Below are positions 12,741 to 22,384 of a DNA stretch of 64,000 nucleotides, in pieces. Position 1 is the stretch's first letter, and each line of letters opens with the position of its first letter. The notes beneath the pieces are model-generated. The model had not been told where the DNA came from, searched no databases, and worked only from the letters and a program-made list of their open reading frames with translations. The stretch lies in contig JAMPIT010000700.1 in NCBI GenBank assembly GCA_026261815.1, forward strand, positions 62,001 to 126,000, in the 5' to 3' direction. Origin of the DNA: Monarcha castaneiventris obscurior. Its lineage: Eukaryota > Chordata > Aves > Passeriformes > Monarchidae. Both the position numbers and the translations under genes were made by a program.

Positions 12741-13085
12741 CAATCCTGTGGTGTCCACGAAGTCCCACCTCAGGTCACCGCTGTCACCCCCTCTCCTCCC
12801 TTTTCACGGCATCACGGAATGGGTTGAAATTTGGGAAATTGGTCAAAACTCATCCAGGGACACTTTTCCCTATCCCAGGTCGCTCCAAACCCTGTCCAAC
12901 CTCATCTTGTGGTGGTGCCCACAATGTCCCACCTCAGGGCACCGCTGTCACCCCCTCTCCTTCCTTTTCATAGGATCACGGAATGGGTTGAAATTTAGGA
13001 AATTGGTCAAAACTCATCCAGGGACACTTTTCCCTATCCCACGTTGCTCCAAGCCCTGTCCAACCTCACCTCAGAACCCTTTGCC
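12741..13085. repeat. tandem duplication of a CR1-derived ~150-bp segment
   Basis: Two and a fraction copies of a ~150-bp block containing atcacggaatgggttgaaat, 'ggtcaaaactcatccaggga' and 'ccaaaccctgtccaacctca'. The last two phrases are decayed CR1 3' motifs, so a CR1 fragment seems to have been captured and then tandemly duplicated. The copies begin near 12760 and 12910, with a third partial start near 13060. Confidence 0.75.
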
Positions 13086-13261
13086 GGACATTTGAGGGGA
13101 CACCACCACAGACCCCTCAAGGTTGTCCCCAGCTCTATTCCAACCATTCCGAGGACGGGACGGTGGAAAAGCATCACCGGGAAAACGCCACGAGCGTCCG
13201 ACGCCTCGGAGACGCAACCACCACGACATCTCCAGCCCGGAGGTGCCACCACGGGTCTCAC

Positions 13262-13449
13262 CTGGGTCTCGGAGAGGTTGAGCTGCCGAGCTAACTCCGT
13301 CCTTTCCCTGCCCACCACGTACTGGCAGCGCTGGAATTCCAGCTCCAGGCGGTAGAGCTGCTCCGCCGTGAAGGACGTCCGCGTCCGCTTGGGCCGGTCC
13401 AGGTCCAGCCCTTTGGGCAGCACGATCTCCCGGATCGTCCCTTTGGCAT
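13262..13449 (-). CDS. VAX2: VAX2 coding exon 2 (homeodomain residues 1-44)
   Basis: This 188-bp exon is bounded by a cccccggcag acceptor and a CAG|GTGAGA donor. It starts in phase 1, joining the last G of exon 1 to make Asp. It encodes the VAX linker ([19 protein letters not shown]) and then the homeodomain from PKRTRTSFT through LNLSETQ. The exon stops between homeodomain positions 44 and 45, the classic homeobox intron site, so helices 1 and 2 are here and the DNA-recognition helix is not. Two features identify VAX: the [16 protein letters not shown] segment and the RTRTSF N-terminal arm. One substitution from the vertebrate VAX sequence I recall is Leu instead of Met at homeodomain position 18 (YRLELEF). 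VAX proteins are nuclear repressors and activators that set ventral eye and optic-stalk identity. Confidence 0.96.
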
Positions 13450-14544
13450 CTGCCGGGGGGGGAAAATGGGGAGAACCATCAGATGAAAAATAATTTCCAT
13501 GGCTGGGAGGGGAAAAAATGGAGGAACGGGTCCAAAAATTAAAAAAATCCGGTTATTGGGGGGAAAATGGTGAATAAATGGAATTGAAGAGTGGCTGGAT
13601 GCGGAGTATCCGTGGAAATTCCACAAGCTGGAGCTAAATCGTGGCTTGGTTCTTCCCTCTGGCCCCAAATGTGTTGAGTTTATAAATGTTCAGGGGAAGA
13701 CGACAAATCTCCGTGAATCAGGAATTTTTTGAGATATAAATAGAAGCCAGAAAGTTTTTTGGGAAAACGGAGCATTTCATCCCGGAAATAATAGCTCAGA
13801 AAGCCAGGAGCAAAAAGGAAATTTGTGCCAAGGAAGAATTTGAATTAAATATTTTAAATAGAATTTTTATATAATTTAAATATAATTTTTATACACTTTT
13901 TAATTTCTGTCCTTCCTTGGGAATACTGAAAAAATTCCCCTCTATTACAATTCCCATCCCTCCAGAATTATCCTGACCGAGGGAATATTCCCTTGGAAAG
14001 CTCAGCTCCCGTTTTGGGGTGATTTTCTATTAAAGGACAAGTTTGGGAAGCGCCGTTGGCACCGAGCTGCTCCCGGCCGTGGATTTTACAAGGTTGGGAA
14101 TATCCAGGGAAAAAAAAGCCAGAGGGTTTGGCTTCATCCCAGGCCGTGGGAAGAGCTGGAGGAGCCTTCATGGCTTCACTTCCCGTTGGGAAAGGATGAA
14201 CTTGACCAAAAAATCAACAGGAGTTCTGTCCCAACTCCCAGGAATTAGAATGAGCCTTGGGAATCGCCCGCCGGGGTCTTCCCAGATCCCAAATCCTGAC
14301 CCTCCTCGAGCTCCAGTAGCACCAGTGCTGAACTGGTTTGGGAGATCCCTCCCTGCAGAGCTCCCAGAGGGTTAAAATCCAGCCAGGAAGTCGCTCCAAG
14401 AGGGCAGCCCCAAGCCAGGCCCTGATTTTGGGATGCTTGATCCCAATTCCAGTTGGAAGTCAATGGCTCTCCCTCCCTCCGGCTGAGTCGGGCATGAAGG
14501 GGTTATAAAATTCCTGGGGTAGGAAGGAGGAAAACAGCGAGGAG
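13450..14544. other. VAX2: VAX2 intron 1, 3' part
   Basis: Intronic single-copy DNA just upstream, in the gene's sense, of exon 2. 13680-13920 is strikingly AT-rich for this GC-rich neighbourhood, with TTTAAATAG/ATATAATTTAAAT strings that contain several TAAT-type homeodomain cores. It is a candidate conserved noncoding element, but this is only inference from composition and position. Confidence 0.5.
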
Positions 14545-15405
14545 AAGCTGGGAATGGGGCGATGGAGATGGGAATGGGGCGATGGAGACGGGATGGGGAC
14601 GGCGGATCTGGGATGGGGACGGCAGAGCTGCGATTGGAATGGTGGCACTGGGATGGGAATGGTGGCACTGGGATGGGAATGGTGGCACTGGGATCAGAAT
14701 GGTGGCACTGGGATGGGAATGGTGGCACTGGAACAGGAATGGTGGCACTGGGATGGGAATGGTGGCACTGGGATGGGAATGGTGGAGCTGGGATGGGAAT
14801 GGTGGCACTGGGATGGGAATGGTGGTGCCGGGATCAGAATGGTGGCACTGGGATGGGAATGGTGGAGCCGGGATGGGAATGGTGGCACTGGGATGGGAAT
14901 GGTGGCGCCGGGATCGGAATGGCGGCACTGGGATGGGAATGGTGGCACTGGAATGGGAATGGTGGCACTGGAATCGGAATGGTGGCACTGGAATGGGAAT
15001 GGTGGCACTGGAATCGGAATGGTGGCACTGGAATCGGAATGGTGGCACTGGGATCTCAGTGGTGGCGCTGGGATCAGAATGGTGGTGCCAGGATCGGAAA
15101 GGTGGCACTGGGATGGGAATGGTGGCACTGGGATGGGAATGGTGGCACCGGGATGGGAATGGTGGTGCTGGGATGGGAATGGTGGCACTGGGATAGGAAT
15201 AGCGGCACTGGGATGGGAATGGTGGCACTTGGATGGGAATGGTGGCACTGGGATCGGAGTGGTGGCACTTGGATGGGAATGGTGGCACTGGGATGGGAAT
15301 GGCGGCACTGGGATCAGAATTGTGGCACCGGGATCGGAATGGTGGCGCTGCCATAGGGTCGGCAGAGCCGGGATGAGGATGAAGGAGCTGGGATGAGGGT
15401 GCTGG
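14545..15405. repeat. 20-bp minisatellite in VAX2 intron 1
   Basis: About 42 copies of ggtggcactgggatgggaat in exact 20-bp register. Variant positions include ggtggagctg, ggtggtgccg and gggatcagaat. Because 20 is not a multiple of three, all three plus-strand frames and all three minus-strand frames show the same 20-residue periodic peptide, which rules out selection for a protein. The first ~100 bp (14545-14640) are degenerate copies. Confidence 0.97.
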
Positions 15406-16380
15406 ATCCAGCACCGGGATGGTGCCAACGGGCACCAAACACCGATTTGGGAAAGGGACCCCAATCAATGCCGGAGCCGCGGGACACGGCCGAGGCCCCA
15501 TCCCGGAACGCGGTCCCGAAGGAATCCCGGGGTTTTGGGGACAACCAGGGTGGCACAGGGCGTGGTGGCACCGGACCCACACCCCAAACCCCACAGGTTG
15601 GCGCGGAGCTGCCGGGAAGGCAAGGCCTCGTAGGCGGATCAGCGGCTTTTCCGGAGGGATCAGGGCGCCGGGAACCATTTTGTGCGGGAAGAGCCGAGGC
15701 GGCGACGACGCTTGGGCCACGTCCGCACTCTTGTGCCCACATCCGTGCCCACGTCCGTGCCCACGCCACACAACAACAGCCGGGAATGCCGGGGCTGCCG
15801 GATCCGGGGCCGCAGCTGCGCCCTCGGCGTCAGCTCGGGCATTATTTATTGTTATCCCCCCGCAGCTGGAGCGGCTCCGGAGGGAAGGCAGGGAAAAGGG
15901 CACGGCCACGGTGCCAAGCGCGGCAGAGGAGACGCCAAACCCCTCGGAACAGCCCTGCTGACCTTCCCCCGGGGTAGGATTTGGGGTGCTCAGGCCCCAT
16001 TCCCAGCCTTGGGAACCCCCATCCCGAGAGTCTTTTCCCATCCTGGAGCCCCAACATTTTCTGGGTCCTGCCGGGAGTGCCCGAGGGGTTCCACAGGCCT
16101 GGGATTTGCTGGTGGGGCCACGGTGACACGTCCGGCTCTTATGGGGAACTGGTGGCACCAGAGCCAGGACAGAGCTGGTGTTGAAATCCCCCAAAAGAGC
16201 AGAGGACACCCAAATCCACAGGGAAACCTTTTCGTGGCACAGGGACACCCCACGCACCCCCATATCCACAGGGAGACCCCGCCCTGGCACAGGGACACCC
16301 CATGCCCACCTGAGTTCTGCACCAACACAGCTGCCAGGACCTTTTTGGGGTGCACAGCCCACCCCTGCCAGCTCCCGGCA
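15406..16380. other. VAX2: VAX2 intron 1, central unique part
   Basis: Unique, moderately CpG-rich DNA. At 15835-15860 an isolated AT-rich core (ATTATTTATTGTTATC) contains a forkhead-like TTTATTGTT motif amid GC-rich sequence. No exon is supported. Several stop-free frames across this segment reflect GC richness. Confidence 0.45.
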
Positions 16381-17139
16381 CGTCCCCTCCGTGCCATGGG
16401 GTGCCCACGGGGGCACCTCGGGGGCAGAGAAAGCCGCAGCCCTTCCCAGCGCGCCCCAAAGGCCACCGGGGGTCCCTCCACGTGCCCGGCGCTGGGCCAG
16501 CCCCGGGAGGAACGGGGCGAGCATCCCGAGATGTGTCCGCAGCCCCGTGGGGACAGCGGGACCGACCCCGGAGCTGCCCAGGACCCTCGGCCGCCGAGTT
16601 TTCGTCCCGTTTATCCCCGGGAATCACCCCCGGAGAGACGGGGATGGCCGGGAGGTGACCGGGAGGTGACCGGGAGGCTCCGTCCCGCACGGACCATCTC
16701 CGGTATCGCAGTACGGGCGAGCGGGCCGAGACCCCGAGAGGACCCCGGCGATGTGAGGGGGTCACCAGGACCCCCGACTTCACCGAAAGCACCGCGGGCG
16801 AGCACCGGGGCTGGCGGCAGCTCCGTGGTAGCCGCTCCGCACCGGGGCCGGGGCTGGCGGGGCCCCTTTCCCGGGGCAGGCAGCGAGGGCGGAACTCCAA
16901 ATATTAAAAAAAAAAAAAAAATTTGAAAACATAAAAAACAAACATTTTAAAGCTCCCGATTTACACAAAACCCACCGGGAGGCTTTGCCCGGGCCCAGCC
17001 GCTGCTCAGCCCCGGCCCTGCCCGGCTGCGGGACGGCGGCCGGGGCGGGTGGGGGACCGGCGGCCCCGTGTCCCCGCAGCCCGGGTGGCCCCGCCACGTC
17101 GCCCCCCGTTTCATTTGGGCTCAATCCCGGTGATTTGAG

Positions 17140-17211
17140 GCGTTTTCTCCTCGCCACCATTTTGTCCGCACCGTAGCGGCTGCAGCAAGATGGTGAAACC
17201 GGGCGCTCCCG
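17140..17211 (+). promoter_or_regulatory. candidate sense-strand start: YY1-like site, ATG and splice donor
   Basis: Within VAX2 intron 1, on the opposite strand, GCCACCATTTTGTCC at 17155-17169 closely matches the YY1 element that is often found at transcription starts. About 20 bp downstream an ATG at 17190 begins MVKPGAP and runs to a good donor, CCCG|GTGAGG, at 17211. This could be the first exon of an antisense transcript inside the CpG island. There is no recognisable protein and no identified second exon, so it stays a candidate only. Confidence 0.25.
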
Positions 17212-18449
17212 GTGAGGGTCCCCGGGGCCGGCGGGAGCGGAGACCCTGCCCCGGCCTCGGGCAGCGACCCCCGCCCCTCTCCCGGTGCCGGCACCGTCGG
17301 GGCGGCCTCGGTTGGGCTGAAACGGGCGCAGGAGAGGCCTGACCCCAGCCTGACCCCGGCGGGACCGGCGGCGGCCCCGCTCGGAGACCCCCGGGGACGC
17401 GGGGACAGCACGGGAGGGACCCCGGGGCTCGTCCCCGAGCGCTGCCCGTGGCTCGGCCGCGGTCCCCGGCTCGGGCTAGGACCACCGGGCTGTCGGCGAA
17501 GGTTGTCGCATATCGCGACAAGCCCGAAAGAGGCTCCGGTGAGCGGCGGGGCGCTTTCCCGGGATGCCCGAGCTCGGGATAACGATGGGACACGGAGCCG
17601 GCTCCGCTCCCCGCGGCGGTGAGGAGGGAGGTCACGGCCGCCGCTCCGGTCCCTGCCGCGCTGCCCGAGCGCTGCGCTGGGCACCGGGAGGCCTCGGCCC
17701 TGATCGCCGAGCGGCCGCCGAGCTGCTCCGGGCTCCGGAGGAGCGGCGGGGACGCGGAGCATCCCCGGGATTCCGGGAGCCGCGGGGAGCTCCGGACTCG
17801 CCCGCCTGCGACACCGGCAGCAGGGAGCCCCAAACTTCTCGGGGTTCGCCACAAGCCAGAAGTGATCCCGGCGAGCCCCGGGGACTGCGAGCGGGCGGCG
17901 GGATGCGGGATGCGGGGATGAGGGATGCGGGACGCGGCGGCTCCGGGGAACGCCGAGCCCCAACCGGGGCCGAGCCGGTGATAATTTAAAGGGGGGGGGA
18001 GAAAAAAAAAAAAAAGAAAAAGAAACCCCCCCTCGCCCGCCGCCGCTCCGTGACGCTTTTCTCCTGCGACATCGCTTCCAACGCCGAGCTGATGCTGTCC
18101 CCCCTTCTGCCGCCGCCCGCGCGTCCCCCGCGGGGCTCCGCCGGCCCCGGGGGCTCCGTGACCCCGGGGCTGTTCCCCTGGAGCCCTCCCGGCCGCTCGC
18201 AGGGCACGGCCCCGCTCCCAGCCCGCTGCCGGCGGAGCCGTGCTGGGGCAGCGGGCCCGCTCCGTGCCGCACGCAGCAGAGCCGGGGCACAAGCGGCGGG
18301 GCCGGGAGACCGGAGGTGGGAAGCGGGAAGCTCCCGGGAGCTCCCGGGATGCGCTGGAAGCGGTGTCGGGGATGCCCCGTGCCCGGAGCGCCAAGTGGCG
18401 GCCGGAGAAGCGGGGAGCGGGGCCGGAGAAGCGGGGAGAGTGCCCGTAC

Positions 18450-18711
18450 CTCGCACCAGGATGCGGCGGCAATAATCCGCCTCGCCGGTCCCCGACGGGC
18501 TCTCGGTGTCCGGGGCGCACTGCTTGGAGGAGCCGGGGCTGACCGCCGACGTTCCCGGGATGTCCTTGAAGCCGCCGCCGGTTCCGCCGCCGCCGCGTAG
18601 GGCGCTCTCCAGCTCCGCCCGGGTCGTCGCCTTCTCCCGGGCCCTCCCGGTAGCCGCGGGCTCGGCCAGCAGCACGGGGCTCCCGCCGGGCTCGGCCCCT
18701 CCATCGCTCAT
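18450..18711 (-). CDS. VAX2: VAX2 coding exon 1 (start codon and N-terminus)
   Basis: The exon encodes 87 residues plus one base. It opens MSDGGAEPGG and closes with the conserved VAX pre-homeodomain block GEADYCRRILVR before a CGAG|GTACGG donor. GEAD-CRRILVR and the MxDGGAE start fit VAX2 rather than VAX1, whose start differs. The middle is a low-complexity Gly, Thr, Ser and Ala region. The chosen ATG (18709-18711) has G at -3 and matches the family start; an in-frame ATG ten codons upstream (18739-18741) has a weak context. Intron 1 is 5.0 kb. The gene is on the minus strand; the last coding exon must lie beyond position 1. Confidence 0.93.
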
Positions 18712-18744
18712 CCCTGCGGGCGCCGCGGCGGGATCAAACATCAG

Positions 18745-18800
18745 GAGGCAGAGAGAGAGAGAGAGAGAGAGACACGGGGAGAGGGAGAGAGGAGGCAAGG
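18745..18800. repeat. (GA)n / (TC)n microsatellite in VAX2 5' UTR region
   Basis: A GA dinucleotide run of about 11 copies, with GGGAGAG flanks. In VAX2 sense it is a (TC)n pyrimidine tract 40-90 bases upstream of the start codon, and so likely in the 5' UTR or core promoter. GAGA/TC tracts near starts are common length-variable sites. Confidence 0.85.
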
Positions 18801-20599
18801 CTGGGCGGCGGGCGGGGGGGGGGGGATGGGAGGGAGCCCCACCTCCCCACCCCACCCCCCCCAACCCTCCCCAGACCCCTTCCCCTCCCCCCGCCCCTGG
18901 CCGGCCCCCCCCGGGGCTCGGAGCCCCAGCTCACCCCCATGGCCAGGGGACCGCCGGGGGCCGTCGCCTCCCTCCTGCCGCCCTCTCCCACCCGGGGGGC
19001 CGGCATTTAAACAGCACCCCCCCTTCCCCGCCCCGCCGGCCGGGGGTGGAACCGGGGGTGTGTGGGGTGGAGAGGGAGGGGGGGGGAAACCGGTCAGGGC
19101 GTCCCGAGAGGGTGCGAGGGTAAAGAGGGAGGAGAAAAGGAGTTTCAAACTTTGACAGGCGGCGGAGCCCCCCCCCCCAACCCCCGGGCCCTCCCGAGCC
19201 CCCCTCCCCAGCTCCACCTCGCTCCGGGCAAACTTGAGGCGCTCCGGCCCTTCCATGGAGCGCCGGTGCCGGTGCGGGTCCCGGTGCCGGTACCGGAGCC
19301 GGCGGGAAGCAGCAGGAGACGGGAGCCGGTGCCCCGGGCTCGCCGCGCTGCGCTTGGGATTGGCGTGCGGGGAAATCGATACCGGGAGATTGGGGGGGGA
19401 GATGATTTTTTTAGGGGGGTGGTGGTGGTGGTGGTGAGGGGGGGCCGGGAGGGGAAAGGGAGGCCGAGGGGAGGGAGCTGCGGAGGAAGCGGCCGGGGGT
19501 GGGACCGGCGAAGAAGCCGGGTCCTTATTCCTCCGGCCCGGCCCTCCCCCGCCGCCGCCGCCGCGCTCCGCTGCGCATCCCCCCGGAGCCGGCAGCGGGG
19601 AGAGGGCGGCCGAGCCCCCGCCGAGCCCGGGGAGAGGCTGCGGGTGACCGGGGAGGGAGGAAAGAGCCGATTTTAAATTAACGGCCCGGTACAGACGCAA
19701 TTTCCTGCCCGTTCCGTTCCGTGACACCGATTGGTAAACAAAGAGCCCCCCGTCGGCGGCCGCTGCCCGGCCCCGGGAGCGGCGGCGGCGGCGGCTGCGG
19801 CGGCTCCGGTTCCCGTGGAGGGGGTGCCGCTTTCTCGGGGGGTTCACCCTTTGGGGACCCCCGGCGAGGAGGGGCAGAGGTGGCGACGAATAAAAGAAAT
19901 CCCCCAGCCCCGGCCGGAGCTGCCCCTGCCCTGGCCGGGAAAGGGTCGGGGGGCTCCGGTCCCGCTTCCCCGGTGTGCCCCGGCAGCCCGAGGGTCCCCG
20001 CTGCTACCGGGGTTACCCCACGGCCACCCCGGGATGGGGCAGCGGGGGAGCCCCGAAATTCCCTGAGCCGGCACGGCACCGAGCGGGGCGGCTCCCGGTT
20101 TCCAGCTGGGAATTCCGGGCCCCGCGAGTGTGCGGGGGTGTCCCGGGAATCTCCCCCCGCCTCGGGGGGCTCCGTTTTGCCGCTGTCCCCGCAACGGGGC
20201 AAAACCGAGCGGAAAAAGCGGCGGCGGAGGCGGCGGTGCTTCCCCGGGAGCGGCCGCCCCTCACCCCGGTACCGCCTGGAATCGAAACGGTTGTGTGTTA
20301 AAAATAACTAAATAAATAAAAATAAAAGAACTTTTAACCCAAGCAGCACCGAGATTTCGCAGCCTCTGAGCCCCGCAGCGCTCTCGGCTCGGTACCGGCA
20401 CCGCCCCGGGCTGGGGAGGCCCGCAGGGGTTTGGGTACGGCCCGGGCACCGGGCAGAGGCCGGAGGTGTCCGGTTCGGGGTCTGCCGGGCACCGGGAGTT
20501 CAAGGCCTTGGGTTGGAGTGGCCGCGGAATGTCCGAGCCTGCCGCGGCCTGGGCCCGTCCCTGCAATCACCGGAACAGCGCGGAGCGAGGAGAAACAGA

Positions 20600-20775
20600 G
20601 CGGGGAGAAAAGAAAATTTAAAAATGAGGGGAAAAAAAAAATAAAAATTAAAAAGCAAAATAAAACCGTAGGAGTAAAGAAAGTAAAAGGAAAGAAATAA
20701 AAGTAAAGCAATGAAATTAAAAGGAGGAAAAAGGGGAAGGGAAGGAAAGAAAGAGGACGAAAAAGGCCGAGCGGG
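20600..20775. repeat. A/G-rich purine tract
   Basis: Degenerate AAAATTTAAAA and GGAAAAGGAAGG sequence with very few pyrimidines, inside the otherwise GC-rich island. No gene signal was seen. Confidence 0.7.
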
Positions 20776-21380
20776 GAGAGCGCACAGGACGGGCCCCGCT
20801 CAAGGCCGCTGGTCCCGGGCCGCAGCCCCGGTTCTGCGGGGCCCGGAGGGGCGAGCGGGGATGGAGCCGCCGCTTCACGGAAGGCGCTGCCGGCCGCAAG
20901 CCGTTCCCCCGTTCCCCCGTTCCCCCGTTCCCCGTTCCCGGTTCCTCGTTCCCCGTTCTCCGCTCCCGGGGCTGCCGCAAGGCCGGGCCGGACAACCGGA
21001 CAACCGGACAGCCGGCCTCCGCCATGCCCCGCCACCGGGCCCGCTGCTGGATTTGACACCAGCCAACGATTTTTAACGAAAACCATGAAAATTACCCCCA
21101 ATCCACCCCGCCCTGCGGCCTCAGCCCCCCCAGCACCGTGCAGGGGCGATGCGCGGCGGTCACGCGTGGGGGAAAAAGCTGCGGGCCGGTCCCAGGGGCA
21201 AGACGGAGGGCGGCTGGAACGAAAAATCCTCTTTTCGCCGATCCCCGGCCCCGAGCGGCGGCTGAGGCCGCGCAAGGAGCGGCGGAGAAGCGGCCCCGGT
21301 GCCCGCTAAGCCGCCGGTGCCCGCTCGGCCCCCGCCGCCTCCTCACGGCTCCCGCTCCTTTCCTTGCCGGGTTTGTGGTT

Positions 21381-22384
21381 TTTTTTCCCGTTCTCCCCAC
21401 GATTAAGGTGAATAAATAACGGGAAGGGATTTTTCTCCGGGAGAAGGGGAAGAGGGAAAGGGGAAATGCCGAGTTTTGATCCGCCGGGGAAGCGGAGGCG
21501 AGGAGATCCGCGCTTCTCCGTGGGCTCCCAGGTCCTCCAAAAATAATAATATTCCGAACAGTCGCAGTAATAAAAATTGCCGCTTTTTATGGCGCCCTTG
21601 TTGTTGTTTTTGGGTCGGGTTTAGCGTTGTTGTTGTTGTTTTAATTAGCGTTAATATTAGCGGTATTAGTGTCCCCTATGAGCCTTGCTATTATTAGTGG
21701 CGTTACTATTCCTATTATTAGTCTTATTAGTACTATCAGCGCTATTTATCGGTATTTTTATTATCGATATCCCGCTTTTTCCTCGCTCCCCACGCAGTGC
21801 CGAGCACACCCAGCCCAGGCAAGCCCGGCCCGGGGTGGGAGCGGCCGCTCTCTCCCGGAGCATCCCCGTTCCCAGCGCTCCCGGGGCCCTCCCAAGCCGC
21901 CGCCCCGCTCCATCCTCCCCCCGCTTCTCGCAGCTCCGAGGGCGGAAAAAAAAAAAAAAAGCACAGAATTCCTTGATTTTCCCATTTTAGAGCCGGATCC
22001 GCCGCCCGGAACGCCCCGGGCCCGGCACTCCCGGTTCTCCCGGTGCCCCGGAGATGGAGGTAAGGCCAGGCTCGGGGATGGGCTCGGGGATGGGCTCGGC
22101 TCGGCCCCGGGCCTGGCTGCGGGGAGGGTGCGGAGCTGGGGCTTCCCCCGACCCCGAACCGGCCGCTCCCGGTGGATCCCGGGGCTCGAGGATACCCGGG
22201 GGGGGACCCCTTCATCCTTCTCCCCGCCAGGGAACGGCAGCCCCGGGGATAAACCCGGGTGGGGACCCCGCCGAGGGTCTCCCGGAGCCGGGGCAGCGAG
22301 GCCGAGGCCGGGCCCGGGCCGGGAGAGAGCGGCGGAGGCCGGGAAGGGTGCGGGGCCTCGGCGGGCGCGGGGAGAGCGGCGGGG
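21381..22384. other. distal VAX2 5' flank with (GTT)n/(ATT)n patches
   Basis: 21535-21780 is AT-rich and composed of imperfect ATT, GTT and TAG trinucleotides (for example gttgttgttgtt at 21627-21638). The rest is GC-rich unique sequence with an A15 run near 21945-21960. No exon is supported. Confidence 0.6.

Larger units (their letters stand above)
16381..21380. promoter_or_regulatory. VAX2: large CpG island spanning VAX2 exon 1
   Basis: About 5 kb of very GC-rich, CpG-dense sequence covers VAX2 exon 1, part of its intron 1 and its 5' flank. Such extended islands are typical of developmental homeobox genes subject to Polycomb control (established knowledge). No convincing TATA box precedes exon 1, which suits a dispersed CpG-island promoter. 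The island is broken by a (GA)n run at 18751-18772, A-rich pieces at 16906-16950 and 20306-20340, and a purine tract at 20620-20770. Confidence 0.8.

Noticed and set aside
14503..16524. About 670-codon minus-strand frame with a PFPSQCHHSHPSAT-type repeat
   Set aside because: The 20-bp unit gives the same peptide in all three frames, so the frame is not selected.
18739..18741. Upstream in-frame ATG as the VAX2 start
   Set aside because: Weak context, and the MSDGGAE start ten codons downstream matches the family N-terminus.
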